Positions 17,629 to 26,787 of a stretch of 64,000 nt of DNA are shown one piece after another; position 1 is the stretch's first letter, and the number at the start of each line of letters is the position of its first letter. Position numbers and translations under genes: made by a program. The notes under the pieces are model-generated. The model saw only the letters and a list, made by a program, of their open reading frames with translations. It ran no database searches and was not told the DNA's origin. Origin of the DNA: Alcanivorax sp. REN37 (GTDB lineage: Bacteria > Pseudomonadota > Gammaproteobacteria > Pseudomonadales > Alcanivoracaceae); NCBI RefSeq assembly GCF_041102775.1, contig NZ_JBGCUO010000001.1, positions 372,001-436,000 of the forward strand, given 5' to 3'.

Positions 17629-17694
17629 AAAAGCGCAAGTGCCGACCAAGGAAACCCTTGCGAATCAGCATCTTGCGCTTTGTGTGTTTGGTGG
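17603..17694 (+). repeat. 92-bp direct repeat, copy 1 (attachment-site-like)
   Basis: Matches 26788-26879 at 89 of 92 positions with no gaps. It contains the last 26 bases of the integrase fragment (…DTSSTRQ stop), a copy of the ssrA terminator hairpin (AAAGCGCAAG…CTTGCGCTTT as seen from the minus strand) and ends at the bases corresponding to the ssrA CCA end. With copy 2 it brackets 9.1 kb. Confidence 0.9.
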
Positions 17695-17888
17695 TGGGGT
17701 GGAACCCTGCGCCAAACCTATGTAACTCAGCGCCTTACGACCGCTGCGAACTCCTGCGGAAAGGTGCGGAATCCAGCCCCATCTGCCGTCAATCCTAACA
17801 GTTCTGCCCCGGCCGGGTCACCAACCGAGCGCATCAGACAGGACGCCAGTTCGATTCCCGTTTGCGGAATTGAACCCGCGTCCGCAAT
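17695..17888. other. Non-coding junction with a degenerate ssrA 3'-end copy
   Basis: No gene is visible here. Bases 17864-17883 (GCGGAATTGAACCCGCGTCC) match the T-arm region of ssrA at 26885-26905 apart from one missing base and one substitution, so this is probably a worn attachment site from an earlier integration. The rest shows no recognisable signal. Confidence 0.4.
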
Positions 17889-19610
17889 TTAAGCAGTCGC
17901 ACCCTCAAAGGCCGCGCAAGTAGCGGCTGTCCCGACAACGATCAGGAGCGATTTCGCCCTGCTCATGCCGACGTAGAGCAGTTCCTCGCTACGCGTCAAA
18001 TCGATGGTGTCCAGACCCCAAAGAATCACAATCGGAGATTCGAGTCCTTTGAAGCGCTGAATCGTGTCGATCAGGACGGTGTTGTTGGCGCGAATGCCTT
18101 CCTCCAACCAGGTCGCGGGCTTCGGTAGGGGCAGTCGCCTTAAGGCCGCGTAGTAATCGGCTTTACGCAACGCGTCGGCAATCAATACAGTGATATCTCC
18201 TGCAGAAACTCCCTGGCGAGCGACGAGGTCAACGATCCGGGCATTGATCTTTGACGCCTGGGCATCACGCCCGGGCGACGCTTCGAACTGCACTTCGTCC
18301 CCTTCGATATCAGGAGGGCTGACCGGCACCCCCTTGTAGTGCTTGTACGCAGCCACATGAATCGGCGCGGTGTTCCTGCAGTTGTTTGTCAGCGTGAACG
18401 GCTCTTCGCGTATAGGGAAGGTGCCAGCGCGTGCGTAAATATTCTGGTTGTCATCGTAGAAGACGTATAGCGGGGCGCTTTCGTAGTCCGACAGCAGGAG
18501 CTCAAGCGGGACCCAGAACTCTTCACGGAAATCCTGGCCCTCGTCACAAATGATCGCGTCATAACGATCAGGAAGGACCTCCAGAGAATACGCAAATGCG
18601 TTGGGCAGCTGTACGTCGTAGAGATCCTTGCCGGGGTACGTCACCTTCGCCTCTGCAACAAGATCCCGGCCCGAGACGTGATTGGCTTTTTCGACCTGTC
18701 GATAGCAAAGCTGATGGAAACTCATTACGTCCAGGTTGCTCGTACCAGCGCACGTGCTCGACAAGTGATCGGCCAACTGCCTGTTGTAGCAAGTGAGCAA
18801 TGTCTTGAAACCCTCTGAGGCGAGGCGGCGGGCCTTTTCAAGCGCCAAAACGGTCTTGCCTGTACCCGCACCACCGCTGACTGCGGCTCTTCGATGTGAG
18901 CGCAGGAAGTCAAGAACTCGCATCTGGTCTTTCGTGAGCACCAGTCTGCGTGCCTCCTGATCGGCAAGCCGCGACGCGACCAGCGGAGCGACCACAAAGG
19001 ATCTCGCAAATACTTCGCGGACTACGTCGATTCCACGGCGACCTATCGGGGTGAAGCTTCCTGTGTCGTTGCCCCAGTAGGCAAAGGCCCCATCGATCCA
19101 CGACTTCGGGTCTTGAAGAGACTTGGCGGAGCCAATCAAGGCTCCGGGCATGTCCGGTCGACTCAGTACATTGGTGTCACCCACGTCGGGAAAGAAGACT
19201 GTGTGGCCTCGAAGCACATTCCCGAGACCAAGGTCCCGCCAACGTGGGTGCTCGTTCAACTTTGAGCGAATCGAGTACTTGGCCTTTAGCGCCTGGCTAA
19301 TCGGGTTGTTGATGGGGTGCTTCTGCTGATGGCGGTCTACAGAAAACCAATCACCGGTGCTCGCATCAAATCCGACGCCGCCGCCTTTTACTTCAATGCA
19401 GAGATAGCCGTGGTCGGGATGGCAAACCAGGAAGTCGGTTTCCCCATCCTTCGCTTGCTCTTCCTCTCGTCGCAGTATCCACCCGACCTGAAAAAAGACG
19501 ACGTAATCCTGCGGAAGTTTGTCCCTCAGAGCCCGATATACCTTCGCCTCGGCCTGTGATGGCAGCTCATTGAGCTGCGCTTCAGAAAGCTCAGGAATCA
19601 TTGTCGTCAT
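17889..19610 (-). CDS. NERD-domain, UvrD-like superfamily 1 helicase
   Basis: 573-residue protein joining an N-terminal NERD (nuclease-related) domain, with ETDFLVCHPDHGYLCIEVKG at residues 57-76 (Asp59 and Glu73-x-Lys75 as in restriction-endonuclease folds), to an SF1 helicase. The helicase has SGGAGTGKT (about 245-253), CDEGQDF (about 357), DDNQNIYARAG and, near the end, IQRFKGLE and LLYVGMSRAK. It lacks the long insertions of true UvrD. The start at 19610 has a GGAAG site 6 bases upstream and overlaps the upstream gene by 20 bases; ATG 19601 is an alternative. A pairing with the sacsin-like ATPase is therefore likely. By analogy with Gabija (ATPase plus UvrD-like helicase) a defence role is plausible but unproven. 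Confidence 0.8.
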   Translation of the reverse strand: MTTMIPELSEAQLNELPSQAEAKVYRALRDKLPQDYVVFFQVGWILRREEEQAKDGETDFLVCHPDHGYLCIEVKGGGVGFDASTGDWFSVDRHQQKHPINNPISQALKAKYSIRSKLNEHPRWRDLGLGNVLRGHTVFFPDVGDTNVLSRPDMPGALIGSAKSLQDPKSWIDGAFAYWGNDTGSFTPIGRRGIDVVREVFARSFVVAPLVASRLADQEARRLVLTKDQMRVLDFLRSHRRAAVSGGAGTGKTVLALEKARRLASEGFKTLLTCYNRQLADHLSSTCAGTSNLDVMSFHQLCYRQVEKANHVSGRDLVAEAKVTYPGKDLYDVQLPNAFAYSLEVLPDRYDAIICDEGQDFREEFWVPLELLLSDYESAPLYVFYDDNQNIYARAGTFPIREEPFTLTNNCRNTAPIHVAAYKHYKGVPVSPPDIEGDEVQFEASPGRDAQASKINARIVDLVARQGVSAGDITVLIADALRKADYYAALRRLPLPKPATWLEEGIRANNTVLIDTIQRFKGLESPIVILWGLDTIDLTRSEELLYVGMSRAKSLLIVVGTAATCAAFEGATA

Positions 19611-22600
19611 CGGGATCTTCCAGAATACGCATGCGGTGCAAGTTCAAAGTCACATGGGGGGTCGCCTGCGACTTACCATCAAACAGGATCGTAAGCAGCT
19701 TGGTGTTGCCACGAGTGACCACATCTCGAATTTCTCCACACCCCATGTCCTGATGCTCTATCCGTGCGCCGGGGATGAATAGTGCGGAAGGGGCTGCTCG
19801 CTCTTCTGTTACCGCGTCCCGCCAGTTGCTGTCGAACATGAAGGCAGTAACTTGGCTTGCCGGGCTGCGAATGGGATGCACGCGAATGTGCTCGGGGTCA
19901 GAAACGAATTCGACGACATACAACCAGTAGCGGTCTCCGTAGTCTTGAGCATTGCTGAACTGGAGCCGTGATAGACCGACACCGGTTTGGTTCCACTCTC
20001 CATTGACGCCCTTCACTTCGATAAACCGGTCTTCGCCAGTAACGGGGTTGCGGCTGATGATGTCGTATCCAGGGTGGGTTTGCGCCATCTGTTCCGGCAC
20101 GCGACCGCGCTCCTTTTCATAGGCGCATACCGCCTCGCGAGCCACAACCTCGACAGCCAATTTGTGCTCGGAGGGCTCGTCCTGATCGCCAGCGTCCGAA
20201 GACTCCTCTTGCCTTTGCCGAACATAGGAAAGCAGGCGTCGGTCCCATTGTTCCTTGTGCTTAGGGCGGGGTTTCTTCGCGCGTCGCTCGCCTGCGCCGG
20301 AGCCCTTGTTGCTGCTGCCGCCGCCAGTTTCCGAGCCATCGCGTCCAGTAACACCACGGCGTGGGCCGCCAGATTCCCCCTCACGCCCAGGTTGCTCTGT
20401 TGCCTCTCCTCCCGTTGAGGGCTCTGACGTATCGCGTTGCCGCTTTCCATGGGGGGTGCCAGGAGCGCCGTCGGTCTGTTCGCCAGAATCGTCGACGGAG
20501 GTAGATGGTGCCCCGGTTTCCTCGTGGTTGTCTGGCTCCGCTGTGCCGCCCATCTCATCGAGGTCCGGCGACGTCAGGTCCTCCGTGGTCCCGTTCCCAG
20601 GCTCTGCATCTAGGTAGGGAATACCAGCATCACTCAATTCGCGATGTGCTTCTTCTACCGACATCCCCATGAGGGGACGAACGCTTAACGTCAGCTTTGA
20701 AATTTCGCTGCCTGATTCCTCTGGCATCAGTTGGTGGAACAACGCATTGAGGACGTGCGCCCAACTCCGATCGCCCACTGGGCGGGCGAGAATCAAGCGC
20801 CCGTTCTCAATGTCGTAGAACGCCTGTGCCGGCGTTGGAGGTGCGAATGCCTGATCCCCTCCAACATGGACAGACGCCTGGATGCGGACAATGTCGTGGC
20901 TGACGGCCGTCAACGTCGAAAGAGCGCCACGAATTTTCTTCCTGACAGTTGTTGGTTTGTCATGAAGCAAACGGGCGAGGATGTCCATCCTGCCCATCAA
21001 GTTTTCGGCGAGCTGGGTTTCGTCGGCCTGCGGGCCATCGACGAATTCAAGGGCAACCTGCGCACTCTCACTCAACCGTCTGACACCGACTTCTTCCACG
21101 AATGGCCAAAGTTCAGGAACGGGCTTGCACAAGGCTTGGTCGAGTTCCCCGCCAAAGAATCCGGCATGCCACTCGCTATCCTGGAGCAAGACTTCGTCCG
21201 GATGAGTGAGCTGGCCCTGTAGGTTCAAGATGGCTGGAGCCTCCTGCAGACGCTGCAGGTCCGATGGTGTCAGCTCCTCATTTTCATGGGCGGTAGCAAC
21301 GCTGGTCAGGCAGACGTCATAGACCGCGCGGTCTGGACCTGTCAGTGGCTTGGACTGCTCGAAGTATTCGCCAACGATATCGAGCAGAATGTCGACGAAA
21401 TCCCGACCTTCCGGCGCATTCTTCACTCCAATTGCATCAAAAAGCGGCTTAAACGACTCGTAGTTTCCCGGAATGGTGTACGCGTAGCGTCCAAGTTGCT
21501 GTGGCACCCAGTACAGCTGGTTGGGACGGACGAATGTCTTCTGGCTTTCGACATAAATGCATCGCGAGCCAGCGAGAGTCGCAATGAGTGGATCTGATCG
21601 TTGTGCGCGCTCGTTCAACACCTGATACGTCGAGACATGGGGCTGCACGCCCGATGCGATGCAATGCTGCAAATGGTCGATTACCAGCCGAGTTTCCGGG
21701 TTGATGGAAATACCCAGTTCTTCCAGCAGCTCTGTTTTCAGGCGTACCGTGTTTCTGAAATCCAGAATATTGGCCTGAGAGCGGAATGCGTCGGCACGGT
21801 AAGGTGCGTACAGAGAGTCGGCTGTGTGCCACTCTTCCGTGTCCCCATCGGCAGGGAAACACGCCGCCTCTTGAAGGTCATCCAGGGCATCCTGAAAGGC
21901 CTTTTTCTCTTTCCATTCTTCGTAGTTGTCGCAGAGGACGTAAAAGGCCTCGCTACTTGCGCGCTTCGCATCTTCGCTTGGAAGGTATTTCTCGGCGATG
22001 AACAACATCCGATCGACAAGGTGCCTGGCAATCGGTGTTCGTCGGATGCCCAGGCTGTCGATGAACGTATGTACTGATCGCGTATTCGGAATGCGGCTGG
22101 CATCCAGCCAAAGGTGAAGCGCGTCTCCGAGAACCTTCACAAGGTCTTCAGCGCGGCGGTACGTGTTGACCGGGCGCGACCAGCCTCCATCCTGCGTAGG
22201 CACGATCGGAAGCGATCCCAGCAACCGACGGATGTCATCGTCGTTCACCAGCGTCGGGTGATTGGCGAGCTCGCTAATCAGTCGTGTGTACTTGCTTGCA
22301 TCCAGCGGGCCGTCGTTATCAAAAAACGTCGGCAACACAGTCTGTACAAACGCCTCGATCGTTTGCGTCTGCACGCCCAGTTTGCTCGTCAGGAAATTTC
22401 TGGCCGATTCCGTGAGGACAGAGACGTCCAGCAAGTCGGCCTGGCCGGTGGGATCTGAGAAGTTACCCGGCAGAAGCGCTTGGGTGGCTTTGACGAGGCC
22501 GCGGCTTGATTGCCATATGGGAAGGCCGCGCAGTTGCTGATAAATCGTCTTCTCGACGGCGCTTTGGTGATCCAAATCAGCAAACAGCGAGTAGAGATCG

Positions 22601-24384
22601 CGCAGCTCCTTCGGTGCAACAGCGATGACATCCTCGACCGGTTCGGATTTGCATATCTCGCTGACGTGAGAAACCACTGCGCCGAGATGGAGCTGCTTTA
22701 TCAGTCGGGTGATTTTCGGAAATCCTGCGAGCAGGCTGGAGGCAATCGCGAGTCTCGGCAGCAATGCCGCAATACGGCCTGCGTCCAGCCCGGCAGGCGC
22801 CGTGTAGGACTGATTGATTGTTACCGCGAAAAGATCCTCGGTGACGACAAAGGGCAACGCCAACAGTCGTTGCACCGCTGGATTCGTGCTGGGGTTGCTC
22901 GTCCCCGCATCTGGAAGAAGGTCGTTGATGATGCTCCAGAGAGGGCGGTGAAAATGTTCCAGTCTTTCCTGGTCGACTTCCGTTGCTCCCGCCACCTGTT
23001 TTGCCATTGCTGATTCCATCAGCACAACGAGCCGTTCAAGCGTCAGAATCGGCGCGCCCAACTGGTTCATCGCCGTTTGAAATGGTCGAAGTTCCTCGGC
23101 AACGAGTCTGCCGCCCACGTCAAGCAATGCCTTCGCCTGATGTTCATTCAGGTTAGTGCGAGGAATAAACACGCCACCGGGTTGCTGAAGGCTGCCGTCC
23201 TGTGCCTCCGCAATCTGTGCTTGTGTTGCGGTGACTTTCAGGCGTTCCCAGAACCGCTTGAAGCAAGCGGGGTATCCCGCCGGCTTGGAGGAGAGGTCGT
23301 ATGCTCGACCGAGGATCTGCCACAACTGGACGGGAGCGAGCATTTTCAGCAGGCCTTCGGGGTCCCTGGCCAGCTCGGTGGCGGCGGCGTCGATTAGCAT
23401 CTCATTCCACGCCTGCTCATGCTGATGTCCGGCGAAGATCACCGCTTTGCGATCAGACTCGGGGAAAAAGTCCGCGTTGAGGTGCAGGGGAAGCCCGGTG
23501 GACTGTTCGGTCGGCAAGAACGCGTAGAGCAGTCCCTCAGTCAGCGGTTCCGGATCAATTCGCAGTCCAATGCTGATGTTGGTGCTTCGATGAAGCGTCT
23601 CCAGCCGAGGGTGCGTCGCGTAGAGGCGCTGGGCCGCCTCCGCTGCGTCGGCGCGAAGAATGTGCCATTGCTCAACGTCACCGCTGGGCCTGAAACTGAC
23701 TATGAGATCTGAGCCTTCGCTTCTGTCCAGATCGCAGGCCAGTAGGAGTTGGCCATTTCGGCGTATCTCAGCTTTCCGAACGTGGCGAAGAAACAGCAGG
23801 CTCTTACGAAGAACGGTCTGAAAATCCTCGGCTAGCTGATCGATGTGGGTGGGGCTGACGTGGGAGATTCCAAGCGCGAGCCGTGCCTCAGTGTTGGGAT
23901 CGCTCGCCCAGGGCAGAAAGAAAGACGTTCTATCTGGCTCTTCGAATGCCTCGATGAACCATTGCCCCCGCTCGGGGTAAAGCGCCAGCTTGATGCCGGA
24001 AGAACGGATCTCGGGATGGTCCGTCACCTGATAGGTGGACACGAAGCCGATACCAAAGCGACCGATATTCTCGCCGCGCGACAACTTACCGCCGCTGCCG
24101 ACATCCGTGATCCGGTGGTAGTCGCACTTGTAGTTGCCCTCGGAGAGAAAAGCGCACGGCTTGTTCAGATCTCCGCAATAGGTGAACTGGCCGCTGTTGC
24201 GCACAAGCAAGCCGTTGTCCGTGATGTCAAATACGACCTCCTCGGCTTTCGCGTCATCCGCATTTTGGATGAGCTCCAGCGCCATCACGTCGTAGCCCTG
24301 CAGCCCGGCCAAGTGGCTTCGGATGTTGCCAAGGAGGTTGGCGGTGTACGAACCCGTATTTTGATTGTGTGTTTTTTGATCCAT
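19591..24384 (-). CDS. Sacsin/HSP90-like ATPase with C-terminal DUF3883 domain
   Basis: Very large protein of 1,597 residues. The N-terminus is a GHKL ATPase of the sacsin type: N-box ELIQNADD (37-44) and G-box NIGRFGIGF (106-114). A long helical middle follows, then a low-complexity Gly/Glu/Ser/Pro linker (about 1,250-1,400). Next is a DUF3883 domain (about 1,410-1,526) with GYDI…RFIEVKG, a D…ExK arrangement like a nuclease core. The last 70 residues (ARIEHQDMGCGEIRDV…LTILFDG) resemble the Tudor-like tail of UvrD/PcrA. No catalytic role is established for this family; such proteins cluster in defence islands. It overlaps the NERD helicase downstream, and an IS element ends 45 bases before its start codon. 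Confidence 0.78.
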   Translation of the reverse strand: MDQKTHNQNTGSYTANLLGNIRSHLAGLQGYDVMALELIQNADDAKAEEVVFDITDNGLLVRNSGQFTYCGDLNKPCAFLSEGNYKCDYHRITDVGSGGKLSRGENIGRFGIGFVSTYQVTDHPEIRSSGIKLALYPERGQWFIEAFEEPDRTSFFLPWASDPNTEARLALGISHVSPTHIDQLAEDFQTVLRKSLLFLRHVRKAEIRRNGQLLLACDLDRSEGSDLIVSFRPSGDVEQWHILRADAAEAAQRLYATHPRLETLHRSTNISIGLRIDPEPLTEGLLYAFLPTEQSTGLPLHLNADFFPESDRKAVIFAGHQHEQAWNEMLIDAAATELARDPEGLLKMLAPVQLWQILGRAYDLSSKPAGYPACFKRFWERLKVTATQAQIAEAQDGSLQQPGGVFIPRTNLNEHQAKALLDVGGRLVAEELRPFQTAMNQLGAPILTLERLVVLMESAMAKQVAGATEVDQERLEHFHRPLWSIINDLLPDAGTSNPSTNPAVQRLLALPFVVTEDLFAVTINQSYTAPAGLDAGRIAALLPRLAIASSLLAGFPKITRLIKQLHLGAVVSHVSEICKSEPVEDVIAVAPKELRDLYSLFADLDHQSAVEKTIYQQLRGLPIWQSSRGLVKATQALLPGNFSDPTGQADLLDVSVLTESARNFLTSKLGVQTQTIEAFVQTVLPTFFDNDGPLDASKYTRLISELANHPTLVNDDDIRRLLGSLPIVPTQDGGWSRPVNTYRRAEDLVKVLGDALHLWLDASRIPNTRSVHTFIDSLGIRRTPIARHLVDRMLFIAEKYLPSEDAKRASSEAFYVLCDNYEEWKEKKAFQDALDDLQEAACFPADGDTEEWHTADSLYAPYRADAFRSQANILDFRNTVRLKTELLEELGISINPETRLVIDHLQHCIASGVQPHVSTYQVLNERAQRSDPLIATLAGSRCIYVESQKTFVRPNQLYWVPQQLGRYAYTIPGNYESFKPLFDAIGVKNAPEGRDFVDILLDIVGEYFEQSKPLTGPDRAVYDVCLTSVATAHENEELTPSDLQRLQEAPAILNLQGQLTHPDEVLLQDSEWHAGFFGGELDQALCKPVPELWPFVEEVGVRRLSESAQVALEFVDGPQADETQLAENLMGRMDILARLLHDKPTTVRKKIRGALSTLTAVSHDIVRIQASVHVGGDQAFAPPTPAQAFYDIENGRLILARPVGDRSWAHVLNALFHQLMPEESGSEISKLTLSVRPLMGMSVEEAHRELSDAGIPYLDAEPGNGTTEDLTSPDLDEMGGTAEPDNHEETGAPSTSVDDSGEQTDGAPGTPHGKRQRDTSEPSTGGEATEQPGREGESGGPRRGVTGRDGSETGGGSSNKGSGAGERRAKKPRPKHKEQWDRRLLSYVRQRQEESSDAGDQDEPSEHKLAVEVVAREAVCAYEKERGRVPEQMAQTHPGYDIISRNPVTGEDRFIEVKGVNGEWNQTGVGLSRLQFSNAQDYGDRYWLYVVEFVSDPEHIRVHPIRSPASQVTAFMFDSNWRDAVTEERAAPSALFIPGARIEHQDMGCGEIRDVVTRGNTKLLTILFDGKSQATPHVTLNLHRMRILEDPDDDNDS

Positions 24385-24434
24385 GCCAGCCCTTATTTCC
24401 GCTCAATCGTTCGCCCACACTCCATGCGGGGGTT

Positions 24435-25259
24435 CTACCCCATTTCCACGGACGGTTTTAAAAGGTCTGTGAACTTCAAATTTTGTCGGGCGGCTCTACG
24501 ACGTATTCGAGGATTATGAAACCGCTCGATGTAGTCGAACAAGTCCGCCCGGGCTTCGTCACGGGTTCGATATGACTGATGGGCAACGCGCTCCCTTTTC
24601 AGCTGACCGAAGAAGCCTTCACAGGCCGCGTTGTCGCCGCAATGGCCGACGGCGCTCATGCTGCAGATCAGCGTGTTTCGACTCAGAAAGCGTTGGTAGT
24701 CAGCACTTGTGAATTGGCTCCCGCGATCCGAATGCAGGATCACCGACCCGCTGCTCTGTCGTTGCCAGATCGCCATTTCCACCGCTCGGATCACCATCTG
24801 CCGATCCTGGCGGTGATGCATCGACCAACCCACCAGCAGCTTGTTGTACAAGTCGAGCACCACGCACAGGAAGAGTTTGCCTTCCTGGGTGGCAATTTCC
24901 GTGATGTCCGTAACCCACTTGCGCTCCGGTTCCTGTGCGGAAAAATCACGCTCCAGCAGGTTTTTAACACCGGCTGGACAGTCGCTGCTTGCCCGGCCAA
25001 AGCCGCGCCGTTTCCGGCGTGGCCAGCCTTGAATTCGCTCCGCCGCCATCAGGCGAGCGACGCGGTTCAGCCTGACTGTTTCGCCCTCGTCACGAAGATC
25101 CTCGTGCATGCGCGGCGCTCCAATCACGCCACGACTGTCTTCGTGAATCTCCCGAATGCGCTTCACCAGGCGCGCGTTGTCTTGAGCGCGGGGGCTTGGC
25201 TCGCGATCCTGCCAAGCGTAATAGCCACTGGCAGAAACCTTCAGGCAACGGCACATCAA
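24435..25259 (-). CDS. IS3-family transposase OrfB (DDE catalytic subunit)
   Basis: 274 residues from the first ATG. It has the HTH_21 region ([17 protein letters not shown]-like [10 protein letters not shown]) and the rve integrase core: WVTDITEI (first Asp), [12 protein letters not shown] (second Asp) and [16 protein letters not shown] (Glu). In IS3 elements OrfB is made as an OrfAB fusion by -1 frameshifting, and the OrfB frame here does extend upstream past 25259 to overlap the end of OrfA. The stop codon lies within the left inverted repeat. Confidence 0.88.
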   Translation of the reverse strand: MMCRCLKVSASGYYAWQDREPSPRAQDNARLVKRIREIHEDSRGVIGAPRMHEDLRDEGETVRLNRVARLMAAERIQGWPRRKRRGFGRASSDCPAGVKNLLERDFSAQEPERKWVTDITEIATQEGKLFLCVVLDLYNKLLVGWSMHHRQDRQMVIRAVEMAIWQRQSSGSVILHSDRGSQFTSADYQRFLSRNTLICSMSAVGHCGDNAACEGFFGQLKRERVAHQSYRTRDEARADLFDYIERFHNPRIRRRAARQNLKFTDLLKPSVEMG

Positions 25260-25291
25260 TCATACCGGGTACTCGTTGCGGCAGCGCTGGA

Positions 25292-25591
25292 TCACCGTGT
25301 ACCGCTCGATGCCCCCTTGGCAAAGTACGCTGCCGCGTCTTTTAAAAAATCACGTTCCTTGGTGACTCGGGCCAGCTCGCGCTTGAGGCGGGCGAGCTCC
25401 TCATCCCGCGGGATTCCTGTTCCAGGAAAGGCTGTCTCCAGTCCCGGCTGTGCTTCCCGAACCCAGCGACTTAGCAGGCTCGGAGCCACTCCGATCTCTT
25501 GGGCAATTTGGCGGCAACTGGCCTCTGAACGGCGAGCCAGATCAACGGCTTCCCGTTTGAATTCGGGACTGTATTTCTTGCGCTTGGACAT
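25292..25591 (-). CDS. IS3-family transposase OrfA
   Basis: 99-residue helix-turn-helix protein starting MSKRKKYSPEFKREAVDLAR, with the recognition region IAQEIGVAPSLLSRWVRE and a C-terminal leucine-zipper-like helix (ELARLKRELARVTKERDFLKDAA trimmed). ATG 25591 is preceded by AAGGAG at good spacing; a GTG two codons earlier is less likely. It binds the IS ends and supplies the N-terminus of the OrfAB transposase. Confidence 0.88.
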   Translation of the reverse strand: MSKRKKYSPEFKREAVDLARRSEASCRQIAQEIGVAPSLLSRWVREAQPGLETAFPGTGIPRDEELARLKRELARVTKERDFLKDAAAYFAKGASSGTR

Positions 25592-25779
25592 GAACACTCC
25601 TTCTGCTCGATATGAGCTTACTTGAAAGTGTCCGTGCTAACGGGGGAGAACCCGAGCGAGGAATGGCCAGGAGAGAGTGGAATGTGGCCCGGAACGGCCA
25701 ATTCGGGCGGCTGGCGAAGTCCGCAGGCTTCCGCAGGAACACCCAACAACACGCGGGAACTGGCGCAAATAGACAAGAA

Positions 25780-25809
25780 AAAGCCCCAACTGATAACAGT
25801 TGGGGCTTT
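25780..25809. terminator. Bidirectional-looking terminator next to the second ssrA 3'-end copy
   Basis: AAAGCCCCAACTG-ATAA-CAGTTGGGGCTTT, a perfect 13-bp stem. It stands 4 bases from the copied ssrA end, the same place where the genuine ssrA has its own, different terminator. Confidence 0.8.
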
Positions 25810-25813
25810 AGTA

Positions 25814-25840
25814 TTGGTGGAGCCGGCGGGAATCGAACCC
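25814..25840 (-). repeat. 27-bp copy of the ssrA 3' end (attachment site)
   Basis: Identical over 27 bases to 26873-26899, that is, the T-arm, acceptor and CCA end of ssrA. It then diverges. Such identity is the signature of integration at the tmRNA gene. With the genuine ssrA it brackets about 1 kb holding an orphan ORF and a large palindrome. Confidence 0.8.
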
Positions 25841-26229
25841 CTTAAGACGCCTCTGTTTAAGCCTGGTGAGCCGTCAGTTATTGGAATAATGCGGGATTCA
25901 CGTTTCATTGCGCCTCCTTAGATCTTGCTAGGCACGCTTCTGTTCGACACTTCGTCGACACGCGCCAGCTGGGCGCGCTGGGATGGCGGTGCCGAGGCAC
26001 GAGGCATGCCGCGCAGCGGGCCCAGCTGGCTGTGCGCGGTGGTGGGAACCTCGGCGGAATCTAGCCAGAAAGACGTCCCTGTAACACGTCTTACAAGAAG
26101 AAAATAAAAAACAGATTATTTGATATAAATTCGAACGCTATCAATGTCTTGCACATATATATGCATATATATGCTGGGGCGCGTAAGATGTGACCGAACA
26201 TATATACATGAACGTTGCGCGAGGCGGGC
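25841..26229. other. Island segment without a recognised gene
   Basis: No convincing coding frame. Bases 25943-25962 resemble the integrase-end motif of the 92-bp repeats (TTCGACACTTCGTCGACACG, encoding FDTSSTR), perhaps another worn integration scar. Bases about 26091-26200 are strongly AT-rich with repeated ATATAT, unlike the surroundings, and precede the orphan ORF, so they may contain its promoter. Confidence 0.4.
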
Positions 26230-26562
26230 ATGATCAAGCAGGACAAGTTGGCAATTAAGTTTGGAATGGCGTTCGGGTTCACGAGAGCTCAGGCCACGCA
26301 GCGATACCTAGGGATGTCCAGTCCGTTGAAGTCTGCAGCACGTGCAGCCGGCTTGGCATTCCAAAAGTGCGGGAATGATCTGAGTGAGTTCAGGAGAAAG
26401 CATCCTGACTTGCTGCTATGGGAGAAGCCGGCCGATGGTCAAGGCAAGGTTCGGAAGGAGCGGCCTGCCATTTTTTATCAAGACGAGCTCAGACGAAGCT
26501 CATGGCTCAGTGGCTGGGCGAGGGCATGTTCAAGCATGCCATCCCAACTGAGGGTTGTTTGA
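26230..26562 (+). CDS. Orphan small protein of the island cargo
   Basis: 110 residues from ATG 26230, which follows GAGGCGGGC. I do not recognise it. The sequence begins MIKQDKLAIKFGMAFGFTRAQ and is basic, with a helix-turn-helix-like stretch (FTRAQATQRYLGMSSPLKSA) in the first 40 residues and an RRKHPDLLLWEKP segment in the middle. An AT-rich upstream region suggests a promoter. A real gene is plausible but unproven; the C-terminal third (SSWLSGWARACSSM) looks less protein-like and could be read-through after a truncation. Confidence 0.4.
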   Translation: MIKQDKLAIKFGMAFGFTRAQATQRYLGMSSPLKSAARAAGLAFQKCGNDLSEFRRKHPDLLLWEKPADGQGKVRKERPAIFYQDELRRSSWLSGWARACSSMPSQLRVV

Positions 26563-26584
26563 GGCTACCTGCATGTTCGTTTAA

Positions 26585-26728
26585 GCCCATCCCCGTCATC
26601 GTCGCCGGTCGCGCGGGCAAAGGGAGGTGCGCAGCCTTGGCTGCAAGGGCAGAAGCGCAGCGCCCCTTGCAGCCAAGGCTGCGTGCCTCACTGTCCGTAA
26701 GCGACTGGTGATGATGACGGGGATGGGC
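26585..26728. repeat. 144-bp nested palindrome
   Basis: Outer arms 26585-26612 and 26701-26728 (GCCCATCCCCGTCATC… against …GATGACGGGGATGGGC) pair at 25 of 28 positions. Inner arms 26631-26650 and 26662-26682 (GCAGCCTTGGCTGCAAGG against CCTTGCAGCCAAGGCTGC) pair almost perfectly. Between them GAGGTGCGCAGCC/GGCTGCGTGCCTC also pairs. The whole can form one long cruciform. It could be a MITE-like element, a replication or recombination site, or a large transcript hairpin. Confidence 0.8.
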
Positions 26729-26787
26729 GGCCCCATCCCTTGATTCGGAGCTGTGAGCGGTTTTGCTCTGAATTTTTTGGCAATGCA

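Larger units (their letters stand above)
24430..25653 (-). mobile_element. IS3-family insertion sequence
   Basis: Element of about 1.22 kb with two overlapping transposase frames read leftwards. Imperfect terminal inverted repeats are visible: the left end begins GGGTTCT, CCCC, then CACGGAC at 24430-24453. The right end, read in reverse from 25653, gives GGGTTCT, CCCC, then CACGGAC in the same register. The exact outer boundaries and target duplication are uncertain by a few bases. It lies between the sacsin-like gene and the right part of the island, and appears intact. Confidence 0.8.

Noticed and set aside
15843..17694. Active prophage
   Set aside because: Only lysis genes and an integrase tail remain; there are no capsid, tail, terminase or replication genes, and the endolysin and integrase are broken.
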